Source of the DNA: an uncultured bacterium | GTDB taxonomy: Bacteria > Planctomycetota > Phycisphaerae > Sedimentisphaerales > Anaerobacaceae | NCBI GenBank assembly: GCA_913009865.1 | Contig: CAJVYK010000081.1 | Location: 1-9,103, forward strand | Reading direction: 5' to 3' | Length of the DNA: 9,103 nucleotides | Part shown: positions 1-5,663 of the stretch, piece after piece | How positions within the stretch are numbered: position 1 is the first letter of the stretch | Layout: each line of letters begins with the position of its first letter | Made by a program: the position numbers and the translations under genes | The notes under the pieces: generated by a model | Databases searched by the model: none | Told to the model about the DNA's origin: nothing | The model's input: only the letters and a program-made list of their open reading frames with translations

Positions 1-1298
1 GAATACCGGTACTCGGCACTGTCGAGCAACTGTCCGGAATCTGCAAGGAGCGCAACATCGAAGAAATTGCCATTGCAATGCCATCAGCAACTCATCAACA
101 TCTAAGGCGTGTCATTCAGGTATGCGAAGGTGCCAAAGTTCGGTTCCGGACTGTACCGTCAATTACTGACATTGCCTCAGGTAAGTTCCGTGTTTCTCAA
201 ATTCGAGATATTGACATTAATGATTTGTTAGGCAGAGAAACCGTCCAGCTCGACCTTGATTTAATAGAAGTTTTTGTCAAAGATAAAACAATCCTTGTCA
301 CCGGTGCCGGCGGTTCCATTGGTTCGGAAATGTGCAGGCAGATGTGTAATTTCAACCCGAAGCTGCTTTTGCTTATTGAGCAGGCTGAAAATCCGCTGTT
401 TGATATAGAGCGGGAATTGCACAGCCGATTCCCACAGGTTCCTATAGAGGCGATTATTTGCAACATTACCGACAGGATACGTGTAGAGGAAATTTTTGAA
501 AAGTATAAACCACAGGTTGTCATTCACGCCGCCGCTCATAAGCATGTGCCTTTGATGGAACTTAACCCCAGAGAATCCATCAAAAACAATATTGTGGGCA
601 CGCAAACCGTTGCCAACGCTTCGGATAATTACGGTACTACTAATTTTGTAATGATTAGCACCGACAAAGCTGTCAACCCAACCTCACTTATGGGCTCATC
701 CAAGCGAATCGCGGAAATGTACATTCAGGACTTAAATAGAACCAGCAAAACGCATTTTGTAACCGTTCGGTTTGGCAATGTGCTTGATTCCAACGGCTCT
801 GTTGTGCCTATCTTCAGAAAGCAGATAGCCCAGGGCGGCCCGGTAACCGTTACTCATCCTGAGATGAAACGTTATTTTATGACCATACCGGAAGCAAGCC
901 AGCTCGTCCTGCAGGCGGCAACAATGGGTAAAGGCGGAGAAATCTTTGTGCTTGATATGGGCGAACCGGTAAAAATCGTGGATTTGGCCAGAGAGCTTAT
1001 CACGCTAAGCGGCTTCAGGCCTGGAGAAGATATTGAGATATCTTTCACCGGCTCCAGACCCGGCGAAAAGCTTTTTGAAGAGCTTTCGATAAAAGGCGAA
1101 GATATGCAGCCGACAAGGCATCCCAAAATCGGTATATGGAAGAATATTCCGATGGACCGCGATAAACTCTGCGCCGGCATAAATGAGCTGGTGACTCTGG
1201 CCAAAACGCGAAACACAGCTAAAAGCCAGCTAACTCAGAAAATCAAGGAACTTGTACCGGAGTATCTCAGCGTAAATAATAAAAGCGCTGAAATATAA
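1..1298 (+). CDS. Nucleotide-sugar 4,6-dehydratase/epimerase, CapD/WbpM/FlaA1 family (5' partial)
   Basis: The reading frame is open from base 3 and starts before the window; the first ATG (78) is internal, because the residues before it (IPVLGTVEQL...) already match the family's N-terminal nucleotide-binding-like domain. About 431 residues are visible of a usual 600-650; the missing part should hold the four membrane helices. From 285 the extended SDR domain begins, with the NAD(P)-binding GAGGSIG at 303-323, AAHKHVP near 528, and STDKAVNPT...MGSSK at 657-704. The catalytic tyrosine position is methionine (MxxxK, Met at 690), as in WbpM/PglF-type enzymes that dehydrate UDP-GlcNAc; FlaA1 has YxxxK. 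RFGNVLDSNGSV and SRPGEKLFEEL follow. Family knowledge places it at the inner membrane, making activated deoxy-sugars for surface polysaccharide or glycans. The exact substrate cannot be read. It is convergent with the recombinase gene, 62 bp away. Confidence 0.93.
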   Translation, partial: IPVLGTVEQLSGICKERNIEEIAIAMPSATHQHLRRVIQVCEGAKVRFRTVPSITDIASGKFRVSQIRDIDINDLLGRETVQLDLDLIEVFVKDKTILVTGAGGSIGSEMCRQMCNFNPKLLLLIEQAENPLFDIERELHSRFPQVPIEAIICNITDRIRVEEIFEKYKPQVVIHAAAHKHVPLMELNPRESIKNNIVGTQTVANASDNYGTTNFVMISTDKAVNPTSLMGSSKRIAEMYIQDLNRTSKTHFVTVRFGNVLDSNGSVVPIFRKQIAQGGPVTVTHPEMKRYFMTIPEASQLVLQAATMGKGGEIFVLDMGEPVKIVDLARELITLSGFRPGEDIEISFTGSRPGEKLFEELSIKGEDMQPTRHPKIGIWKNIPMDRDKLCAGINELVTLAKTRNTAKSQLTQKIKELVPEYLSVNNKSAEI

Positions 1299-1344
1299 AA
1301 ATAGTGTGCAGCATTTAGCTAGCGTACGGTTTTCTTTCTTTAGT

Positions 1345-1374
1345 CCGCTATGTACTATTACTATATGCTATCTT
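1345..1374. repeat. Degenerate heptamer array over the 3' end of the recombinase gene
   Basis: Read on the minus strand, the words ATAGCAT, ATAGTA, ATAGTAC and ATAGCGG follow one another at 7-bp steps with one base missing. The recombinase stop codon (1361-1363) and its last isoleucine codon lie inside. The word ATAGCGG recurs at 3785-3791 and its close relative ATAGCGT at 3798-3804 and 5462-5485. A little upstream, GCTAGCGTA at 1318-1326 has an inverted copy at 5442-5450. The array is degenerate, so copy number is a judgement by eye. Confidence 0.5.
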
Positions 1375-2377
1375 CCCGGTCTGTCTCTCTCGGATGAGCG
1401 TTCTCGTAAACCTCTTTGAGCTTTCTTGTGCTAAGATGTGTGTAAATCTGCGTGGTTGATAGTGACTGATGGCCGAGCAGTTCCTGGACACTTCTTAAAT
1501 CCGCTCCGTTGTTCAGCATATGCGTTGCGAAGCTGTGACGCAGGGTATGCGGGCTGATTGCCGGGTCCAGCCCGGCCATTTTAAGATATTTGTCCATCTT
1601 ACGACGGACGCTTCTGGTACTGAGGCGCCGGCCGTGTTTGTTTACGAATAAAACTTTCGAGTCGAAATTACCGTTGCTTTGCGCCCTTTTATTTCTAAAC
1701 TCCATATAATGTTGAATGGCCTGCAAAGCCGAGGAACCTATGGGGGTAATTCTCTCCTTTTTACCCTTGCCTCTGATATGTACGACTTCGCCCAAGAAGT
1801 CTATATCGTCCATATTCAGCGCCGAAAGCTCACTAACTCTTATGCCGGTGCTGTAAAGTGTTTCCAGAATAGCTCTATCTCTGACACCCAGCCAATTATC
1901 CATTGGCGGTGTCTCGATCAATTTCTTTACTTCCTCGTATTCGAGAAACCGCGGCAGCTTTTTCTCTTGCTTCGGCGTTCTAACTACCGTAACCGGATTG
2001 GAATTAAGTTGTCCTCTTTTAACCAGGAACTTATAAAAGCTTCGCAATGTGGCAAGTTTGCGGGCTATGGTCGCTTTGGAATACTGCTTCTCATTTAGAA
2101 GGGCCAGGTACGCTCTAACGGCGTTTGTCTCTACTAAAAGAAGTAACTGGTCAACTTTGAGTTGCGCCGCCACAGCCGCAACTGTACCGGCTTGCCCTGA
2201 TTCAATCGTGGACAACGAAATCGGCTCATCATCTGACGTATCTCGCGTAGAAGCATCAATCAGAAACTGTCCGAATTGGTTCAGGTCGGCGCCATAACAC
2301 TTAGCGGTATGTTCGGAGAACCGCTTTTCAAAGTTCAAGTAATTCAGGAATTCATGAATAATTACACTGTCTTCCAT
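1361..2377 (-). CDS. xerC: XerC/XerD-like tyrosine site-specific recombinase
   Basis: Strand-exchange enzyme of 338 residues. Family role: resolving chromosome dimers at dif as part of a XerC/XerD pair; which of the two this is cannot be decided from sequence alone. The N-terminal SAM-like core-binding domain spans about residues 5-130 and the catalytic domain about 145-320. All catalytic residues are present: Arg180 (STGIRVSEL), Lys204 (RGKGKKER), His277 and Arg280 (HTLRHSFATH), His303 (LGHQSLSTTQ) and nucleophile Tyr312 (IYTHLS). It is about 40 residues longer than the usual 295-300, because of an acidic insertion at roughly residues 40-85 in the N-terminal domain. The ATG at 2377 is chosen over an upstream TTG (2416) because AGGTG sits 5 bases before it; the TTG start would also overlap the preceding small gene. 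It lies 28 bp after that gene, probably in one transcript. Confidence 0.93.
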   Translation of the reverse strand: MEDSVIIHEFLNYLNFEKRFSEHTAKCYGADLNQFGQFLIDASTRDTSDDEPISLSTIESGQAGTVAAVAAQLKVDQLLLLVETNAVRAYLALLNEKQYSKATIARKLATLRSFYKFLVKRGQLNSNPVTVVRTPKQEKKLPRFLEYEEVKKLIETPPMDNWLGVRDRAILETLYSTGIRVSELSALNMDDIDFLGEVVHIRGKGKKERITPIGSSALQAIQHYMEFRNKRAQSNGNFDSKVLFVNKHGRRLSTRSVRRKMDKYLKMAGLDPAISPHTLRHSFATHMLNNGADLRSVQELLGHQSLSTTQIYTHLSTRKLKEVYENAHPRETDREDSI

Positions 2378-2382
2378 AATCG

Positions 2383-2387
2383 CACCT
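2383..2387 (-). promoter_or_regulatory. Ribosome binding site deciding the recombinase start
   Basis: On the minus strand AGGTG lies 5 bases before the ATG at 2377. It supports that start over the in-frame TTG 39 bases further upstream, which has no comparable motif. Confidence 0.7.
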
Positions 2388-2405
2388 AAACCTATACAAA
2401 AAATG

Positions 2406-2624
2406 TTATTTTTCAATTGCCAGAAGTTCGTCTGCCTGGCCGATAAGCAACTGCGTCAGTTTGAAACTCAGTACCGCCGCATCGAACCAATCAAAATCCG
2501 TCCGTTTATCCTTTGCTTGTTCAATCAGAGCGTCCAGAAGTTCATCTTCACTTCCGCTGTCGTAACGAAATATAAACTTCTCTGTCCCCTTGTTTAAAAT
2601 CAGTTGTCGTTTTGTTCTTTTCAT
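2406..2624 (-). CDS. Small protein of unknown function (72 aa)
   Basis: I do not recognise this protein. It starts basic (MKRTKRQLIL) and continues as a soluble, acidic, probably helical chain: FIFRYDSGSEDELLDALIEQAKD, then DFDWFDAAVLSFKLTQLLIGQADELLAIEK. There is no signal peptide, membrane span or cysteine motif. Reasons to think it is real: it is on the recombinase strand, ends 28 bp before that gene's start, has protein-like composition, and otherwise leaves a gap between two real genes. Against it: it is short and its ribosome binding site is weak. The overlapping plus-strand frame (2403-2597) is hydrophobic and cysteine-rich in an antisense-like way and is taken to be a shadow. A role linked to the recombinase is only suggested by position. 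Confidence 0.6.
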   Translation of the reverse strand: MKRTKRQLILNKGTEKFIFRYDSGSEDELLDALIEQAKDKRTDFDWFDAAVLSFKLTQLLIGQADELLAIEK

Positions 2625-2657
2625 TGCTATTTGTTATCGGCCTAAAAGCGGTTTACT

Positions 2658-2686
2658 AAAGTACAAATTTCAATTTTCTTTAACAA
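2658..2686 (-). promoter_or_regulatory. Possible promoter for the small gene and recombinase
   Basis: Minus strand: TTGTTA (2681-2686), a 17-bp spacer, then TACTTT (2658-2663). This would start transcription about 25 bases before the ATG at 2624. The match to sigma70 consensus is only fair, and the region is AT-rich, so this may be chance. It fits the 199-bp gap between the radical SAM gene and the small gene, which suggests a new transcription unit. Confidence 0.3.
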
Positions 2687-2752
2687 CCGCTGAAAACAGC
2701 ACTTTGGAAAATGCCACAATGGTTTTATCGGCCAATAAGCTCCTTGTCTTCA

Positions 2753-2831
2753 CAAATTGAACGCAAATGTTGGCAAATTACGCTCAAATTTACACAAATC
2801 TATCACACCGCCTCTATTTGGCTCTAATTTG
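2753..2831. repeat. CAAAT/ATTTG words spaced with the DNA helical repeat
   Basis: Plus strand: CAAAT starts at 2753, 2764, 2774, 2785 and 2795, giving steps of 11, 10, 11 and 10. The inverse word ATTTG starts at 2816 and 2827, that is 21 and then 11 bases on, so the rhythm of about 10.5 continues with one word missing. The final pair is an 11-bp repeat (ATTTGGCTCTA, then ATTTG-CTCTG) that contains the radical SAM stop codon (2824-2826). Short A/T tracts in helical phase are the classic pattern of curved DNA; a decayed 10-11 bp tandem repeat would look the same. Confidence 0.55.
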
Positions 2832-3765
2832 CTCTGAAGAAGACTATCCCGTCTTTTTCCTTGGAGTGTACAAGGCCCCGCTGTTGAAAGTGAGTGATAT
2901 ATTTTAACGCTTCATCGCTGCCCAACCCCAGCCCTGTGCAGATATCATTTAGCGAGCAGGGCCTGCGTTTCAGCATTGATAATATCGTATTGCGTACTGC
3001 ATATTGCGCATTGCGTTTGACGCACGACGGCACACGAACGACGCACGACGAGGATACAACCTCACATTTTTCCCCCAGTTCTTCAGCTATAGCCTCCAGC
3101 TTTTTGGTATCCAATCTTTTGATGCCCGCCTCAGCCGTAGGTCGCGTGGCTGTATTAAGCTGAATCCTGTCTGGCCGAATGCGTTCTATAGCACCCTTGA
3201 TTTTGCCAATTTGCTCAGTATCAGTATTAAAACCTTCGAGTAGAAACACTTCGAGCCACATCTGGCCGGCAAATTCGTTTCTAAATGCGCACAATCCCGC
3301 GATTAATTTTTCAATACTTAATTTAAGGTGAGGGCGATTTATTTTCTGGAAAGTCAGTTCGTCACCAGCGTCGAGAGAAGGCAAAACCACATCTGCCTTC
3401 GTACAATCCGCTCGAACATCCTGCCTGTACAGCAGTGTACCGTTGGTCAGTATTGCTACAGGAATATCGGCAATCTTTTTTATGCCGTCTATAATTCGGC
3501 CTAATCCGGCATTCAAAGTCGGCTCTCCGGAACCGCTGATGGTGATAAAATCCGCCTGCAGACCTCGGTCTAATCTTTTCTTTAGTTCGTCTAAAACCGC
3601 CCCAACGTCGCAATAGTCTTTGCGTTCGATGGTCTTCTCAGAAGATTTAGCCAGTTGGCAATAGACACAATCCAGCGTACAGGTCTTAAATGGTACAATA
3701 TCAACGCCCAGACTAAGCCCTAACCTTCGGGATGGTACCGGCCCAAATAAATACTTCTCTCGCAT
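2824..3765 (-). CDS. Radical SAM protein, COG0731 type, with C-terminal winged-helix-like domain
   Basis: Predicted 4Fe-4S/S-adenosylmethionine enzyme of 313 residues, cytoplasmic. The family opening GPVPSRRLGLSLGVDIVPFKTC leads into the cluster motif CxxxCxxC at Cys29, Cys33 and Cys36 (CTLDCVYC). ISGSGEPTLN (about 76-85) is the glycine-rich SAM-binding stretch, followed by VAILTNGTLL and a TIM-barrel-like body to about residue 235. Residues 261-313 (ILSMLKRRPC...GIVFFRAN) look like a winged helix. Between them lies an odd arginine/valine/serine-rich linker (about 238-260) made by heptamer DNA repeats. Members of COG0731 are often annotated as wyosine-type tRNA enzymes or plain Fe-S oxidoreductases; the substrate here is unknown. 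It starts 35 bp after gpmI and probably shares its transcript. The 3' end lies in an 11-bp repeat. Confidence 0.9.
   Translation of the reverse strand: MREKYLFGPVPSRRLGLSLGVDIVPFKTCTLDCVYCQLAKSSEKTIERKDYCDVGAVLDELKKRLDRGLQADFITISGSGEPTLNAGLGRIIDGIKKIADIPVAILTNGTLLYRQDVRADCTKADVVLPSLDAGDELTFQKINRPHLKLSIEKLIAGLCAFRNEFAGQMWLEVFLLEGFNTDTEQIGKIKGAIERIRPDRIQLNTATRPTAEAGIKRLDTKKLEAIAEELGEKCEVVSSSCVVRVPSCVKRNAQYAVRNTILSMLKRRPCSLNDICTGLGLGSDEALKYITHFQQRGLVHSKEKDGIVFFRAN
2986..3049 (-). repeat. Twin heptamer arrays translated inside the radical SAM gene
   Basis: In the coding (minus) direction, 3049-3019 reads GTCGTGC, GTCGTTC, GTGTGCC, GTCGTGC, GTC; two bases (AA) later, 3016-2986 reads ACGCAAT, GCGCAAT, ATGCAGT, ACGCAAT, ACG. 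Each array is four heptamers plus three bases, 31 bp in all. They encode about residues 239-260 of the protein (SSCVVRVPSCVKRNAQYAVRNT), exactly at the joint between the radical SAM body and the winged-helix-like tail. The repeats keep the frame open. Confidence 0.8.
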
Positions 3766-3784
3766 TTTGTGTAATCTCGAATAT

Positions 3785-3804
3785 CCGCTATTAGTACACG
3801 CTAT
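3785..3804. repeat. ATAGCG heptamer words between gpmI and the radical SAM gene
   Basis: Minus strand: ATAGCGT (3804-3798), a 6-bp degenerate unit, then ATAGCGG (3791-3785). The TAG inside ATAGCGT is the gpmI stop codon (3801-3803). The plus-strand form CCGCTAT followed by GTAC-containing bases resembles the array at 1345-1374. Confidence 0.45.
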
Positions 3805-5396
3805 TTTATTAGCAGACTCTGGCCGGTCATCTCTTCAGGTTGTTCCAGTCCCATCATTTCCAGCAGTGTAGGCCCTACGTCGGCTAATCTTCCGCCTTCT
3901 CGCAGTTTTCTGGTTTTGTAGCGTTCATCGAATACAATCAACGGCACATCGCCGATAGTGTGGGACGTGTACGGCTTAGCTACTCCTGCTTTTATGTCCG
4001 CCATTTTCTCGAAATTACCATGGTCAGCGGTGATTATAGCCGCCCCCCCCAAACTCTTAACTTTATCCAGGACTCTGCCCACGCACTCATCCACCACTTC
4101 AGCCGCTTTAACCGCCGCTGACAGTATGCCCGTATGACCGACCATATCGGGATTGGCAAAATTGACCACTACTACATCGTATTTATTTGAATCCAGTCTT
4201 TTTAGTACGATATCGGCGACCTCGTAAGCGCTCATCTCTGGCTTCAGGTCGTATGTCCGAACTCGCGGTGAAGGCACAATCTGCCTGTCTTCGCCGTCAA
4301 ACGGCTTTTCGGTGTAATCGTTGAAGAAGAAGGTAACGTGCGCATATTTTTCTGTCTCTGCGCAGCGAAATTGTTTCAGGCCCATACGGCCCCAGTATGC
4401 CCCTAAAATATTTTTCATTTTTGGCGGCTTCGGGAACGCCACCGGTGTCGGCAATGCTGCATCGTATTCAGTCATACAGACAAAATATATATTGGGCTGT
4501 GTTGTTCGTGCAAAATCTTTGAAGTCCGGCTCAACGAACGCCCTTGCAATTTCGCGGGGTCTGTCGCCGCGAAAGTTAAAAAATATCACGCCGTCTCCGT
4601 CGTCGACAGTTGCTGTCGGCTCGTTGTTGTCGTTAACGATGCATGTCGGCTCGATAAATTCATCCGTTACACCGCTTTCATAACTTTTAGCAATCGCCTC
4701 TGCTGCGCTGGCCGCTTTAAGACCACGTCCGTACCTCATACATTCATAAGCTTTTTGCACACGGTCCCATCTGCTGTCGCGGTCCATAGCGTAGAATCTG
4801 CCCGTGACACTGGCGATTTTACCTGCGCCTATTTCTCTGGCTTTTTTTTCGATATCGGCTATATATCCCGCTCCGCTGTCCGGCGGCGAATCCCTGCCGT
4901 CGGTAAATGCGTGGATAAAAACATCTTTTATTGTCTTTCTTTTTGCCAGTTCAAGCAGGCCGTACAAGTGGTCTAACAGCGAGTGCACGCCGATATCACT
5001 GCACAGGCCCATAAGATGCAATTTGCCGTTACTATTTTTTATAAATTTGATTAGATTCAGAAATTCGGCATTCTCAAAAAACGACCCGTCTGCGATAATT
5101 TTGCTGATTCTTACAGATTCCTGTGCGACTATTCTGCCGGCCCCGATATTTTGATGTCCTACTTCGCTATTTCCCATCGTCCCTGCCGGCAGGCCCACAT
5201 CAACACCGCTGGTATGGATAAGACAGTTTGGGAATTCAGCCATCAGCATATCATCTATTGGAGTATTGGCACACTTGACGGCGTTATACTCATCTTCAGC
5301 CGGGTTTGGATTATAGCCCCATCCGTCACGGATAATCAATACGAACGGCTTCTCCGGCGCTAAAGATTGGTGCCGGATTACTTTTTGTTTTGCCAT
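3801..5396 (-). CDS. gpmI: 2,3-bisphosphoglycerate-independent phosphoglycerate mutase
   Basis: Interconverts 3- and 2-phosphoglycerate in glycolysis and gluconeogenesis, using two manganese ions and a phosphoserine intermediate. The 531-residue length is close to the usual 510-550. All key residues are visible: Asp24 (IIRDGWG), the phosphorylated Ser77 in GNSEVGHQN, substrate-binding HAFTDGRDSPPDS (about 162-174) and GRFYAMDRDSRWDR (about 199-212), and metal ligands Asp417/His421 (NPDMVGHTG), Asp458/His459 (TADHGN) and His479 (TSHTIGDVP). The first metal motif reads IIRDGWG where many bacteria have IILDGWG. The ATG at 5396 is preferred over a TTG at 5414; AAAGG lies 10 bases before it. A run of eight G (coding strand, 4043-4050) precedes TADHGN and keeps frame. 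It is probably the first gene of a transcript with the radical SAM gene, 35 bp downstream. Confidence 0.97.
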   Translation of the reverse strand: MAKQKVIRHQSLAPEKPFVLIIRDGWGYNPNPAEDEYNAVKCANTPIDDMLMAEFPNCLIHTSGVDVGLPAGTMGNSEVGHQNIGAGRIVAQESVRISKIIADGSFFENAEFLNLIKFIKNSNGKLHLMGLCSDIGVHSLLDHLYGLLELAKRKTIKDVFIHAFTDGRDSPPDSGAGYIADIEKKAREIGAGKIASVTGRFYAMDRDSRWDRVQKAYECMRYGRGLKAASAAEAIAKSYESGVTDEFIEPTCIVNDNNEPTATVDDGDGVIFFNFRGDRPREIARAFVEPDFKDFARTTQPNIYFVCMTEYDAALPTPVAFPKPPKMKNILGAYWGRMGLKQFRCAETEKYAHVTFFFNDYTEKPFDGEDRQIVPSPRVRTYDLKPEMSAYEVADIVLKRLDSNKYDVVVVNFANPDMVGHTGILSAAVKAAEVVDECVGRVLDKVKSLGGAAIITADHGNFEKMADIKAGVAKPYTSHTIGDVPLIVFDERYKTRKLREGGRLADVGPTLLEMMGLEQPEEMTGQSLLIK

Positions 5397-5420
5397 AAAA
5401 TAAAGACCTTTCAAATAATA

Positions 5421-5489
5421 TTTAGCGTTTAGTTTTTTCTATACGCTAGCTCTGCCACAGGTATACGCCATACGCTATACGCTATTTCT
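5421..5489. repeat. ATAGCGT heptamer cluster upstream of gpmI
   Basis: The clear core at 5462-5489 reads on the plus strand TATACGC, CATACGC, TATACGC, TATTTCT, which is ATAGCGT, ATAGCGT, ATGGCGT on the minus strand. On the flank, 5421-5450 carries TTTAGCG, TTTAGTT and CTATACGC in looser register. TACGCTAGC at 5442-5450 is an inverted copy of GCTAGCGTA at 1318-1326. The core overlaps the -10 box of the proposed gpmI promoter. Confidence 0.65.
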
Positions 5490-5502
5490 ATAAATATGTC
5501 AA
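5474..5502 (-). promoter_or_regulatory. Probable gpmI promoter
   Basis: Minus strand: TTGACA (5497-5502), a 17-bp spacer, then TATAGC (5474-5479). The -35 box is perfect and the -10 matches four of six consensus positions. The start would fall near 5467, giving a leader of about 70 bases. The -10 box is part of the heptamer repeats, and the -35 box lies within a short dyad. Confidence 0.6.
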
Positions 5503-5508
5503 ACATAT
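5494..5508. promoter_or_regulatory. 15-bp dyad over the gpmI -35 box (possible operator)
   Basis: ATATGT-CAA-ACATAT is a perfect 6-bp inverted repeat with a 3-bp centre. It covers the proposed -35 element, so a bound dimer would block that promoter. AT-rich dyads of this size can also arise by chance, and no cognate regulator gene is in the window. Confidence 0.35.
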
Positions 5509-5553
5509 AGAAGAACACTCGAAAAAACAAAATCCCTGTGCCACTATAAAGTT

Positions 5554-5581
5554 TTGACAGCAATAGTTACTATGGTATAAT
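5554..5581 (+). promoter_or_regulatory. Strong sigma70-type promoter for the TPR lipoprotein-lspA unit
   Basis: TTGACA (5554-5559), a 16-bp spacer and TATAAT (5576-5581) are both perfect consensus, and TGG just before the -10 box makes it an extended -10. Transcription should begin near 5588, leaving a leader of about 76 bases before the ATG at 5664. Confidence 0.8.
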
Positions 5582-5663
5582 TGTCGCCAATCAAAAATTT
5601 TTGTGCTAAATGTTTACAAACGCCGGTTGCAGGGCTATCCTATATTTAGAAAGGCAAACTACT

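Noticed and set aside
1318..1340. CGTACG palindrome followed by a T-rich run after the dehydratase gene
   Set aside because: The palindrome has no loop and cannot form a terminator hairpin; the T-rich stretch is broken by C.
2403..2597. Plus-strand open frame of 64 residues
   Set aside because: It is antisense to the 72-residue minus-strand frame, has a cysteine- and phenylalanine-rich composition without domain features, and no convincing ribosome site; treated as a shadow.
2687..2702. GCTG-AAAA-CAGC hairpin
   Set aside because: Only a 4-bp stem with no T tract; expected by chance.
2634..2733. TTATCGGCC present twice, at 2634-2642 and 2725-2733
   Set aside because: A single 9-bp direct repeat 91 bp apart in non-coding DNA with no further structure; too little to call a site.
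1299..2823. Looked for a dif-like 28-bp site near the recombinase gene
   Set aside because: No pair of 11-bp arms around a 6-8 bp centre resembling known dif sites was seen by eye.
2986..3049. Possible CRISPR-like array
   Set aside because: Units are 7 bp with no spacers, so it is a simple tandem repeat and not a CRISPR array.
5584..5602. AAAAATTTTT palindrome in the TPR gene leader
   Set aside because: Simple AT palindrome; too weak to be a terminator or a riboswitch element, and no aptamer-like structure surrounds it.
5610..5663. Upstream in-frame ATG giving an 18-residue longer TPR lipoprotein
   Set aside because: It would place polar and charged residues before a complete lipoprotein signal peptide; the ATG at 5664 has AAGG at a good distance.
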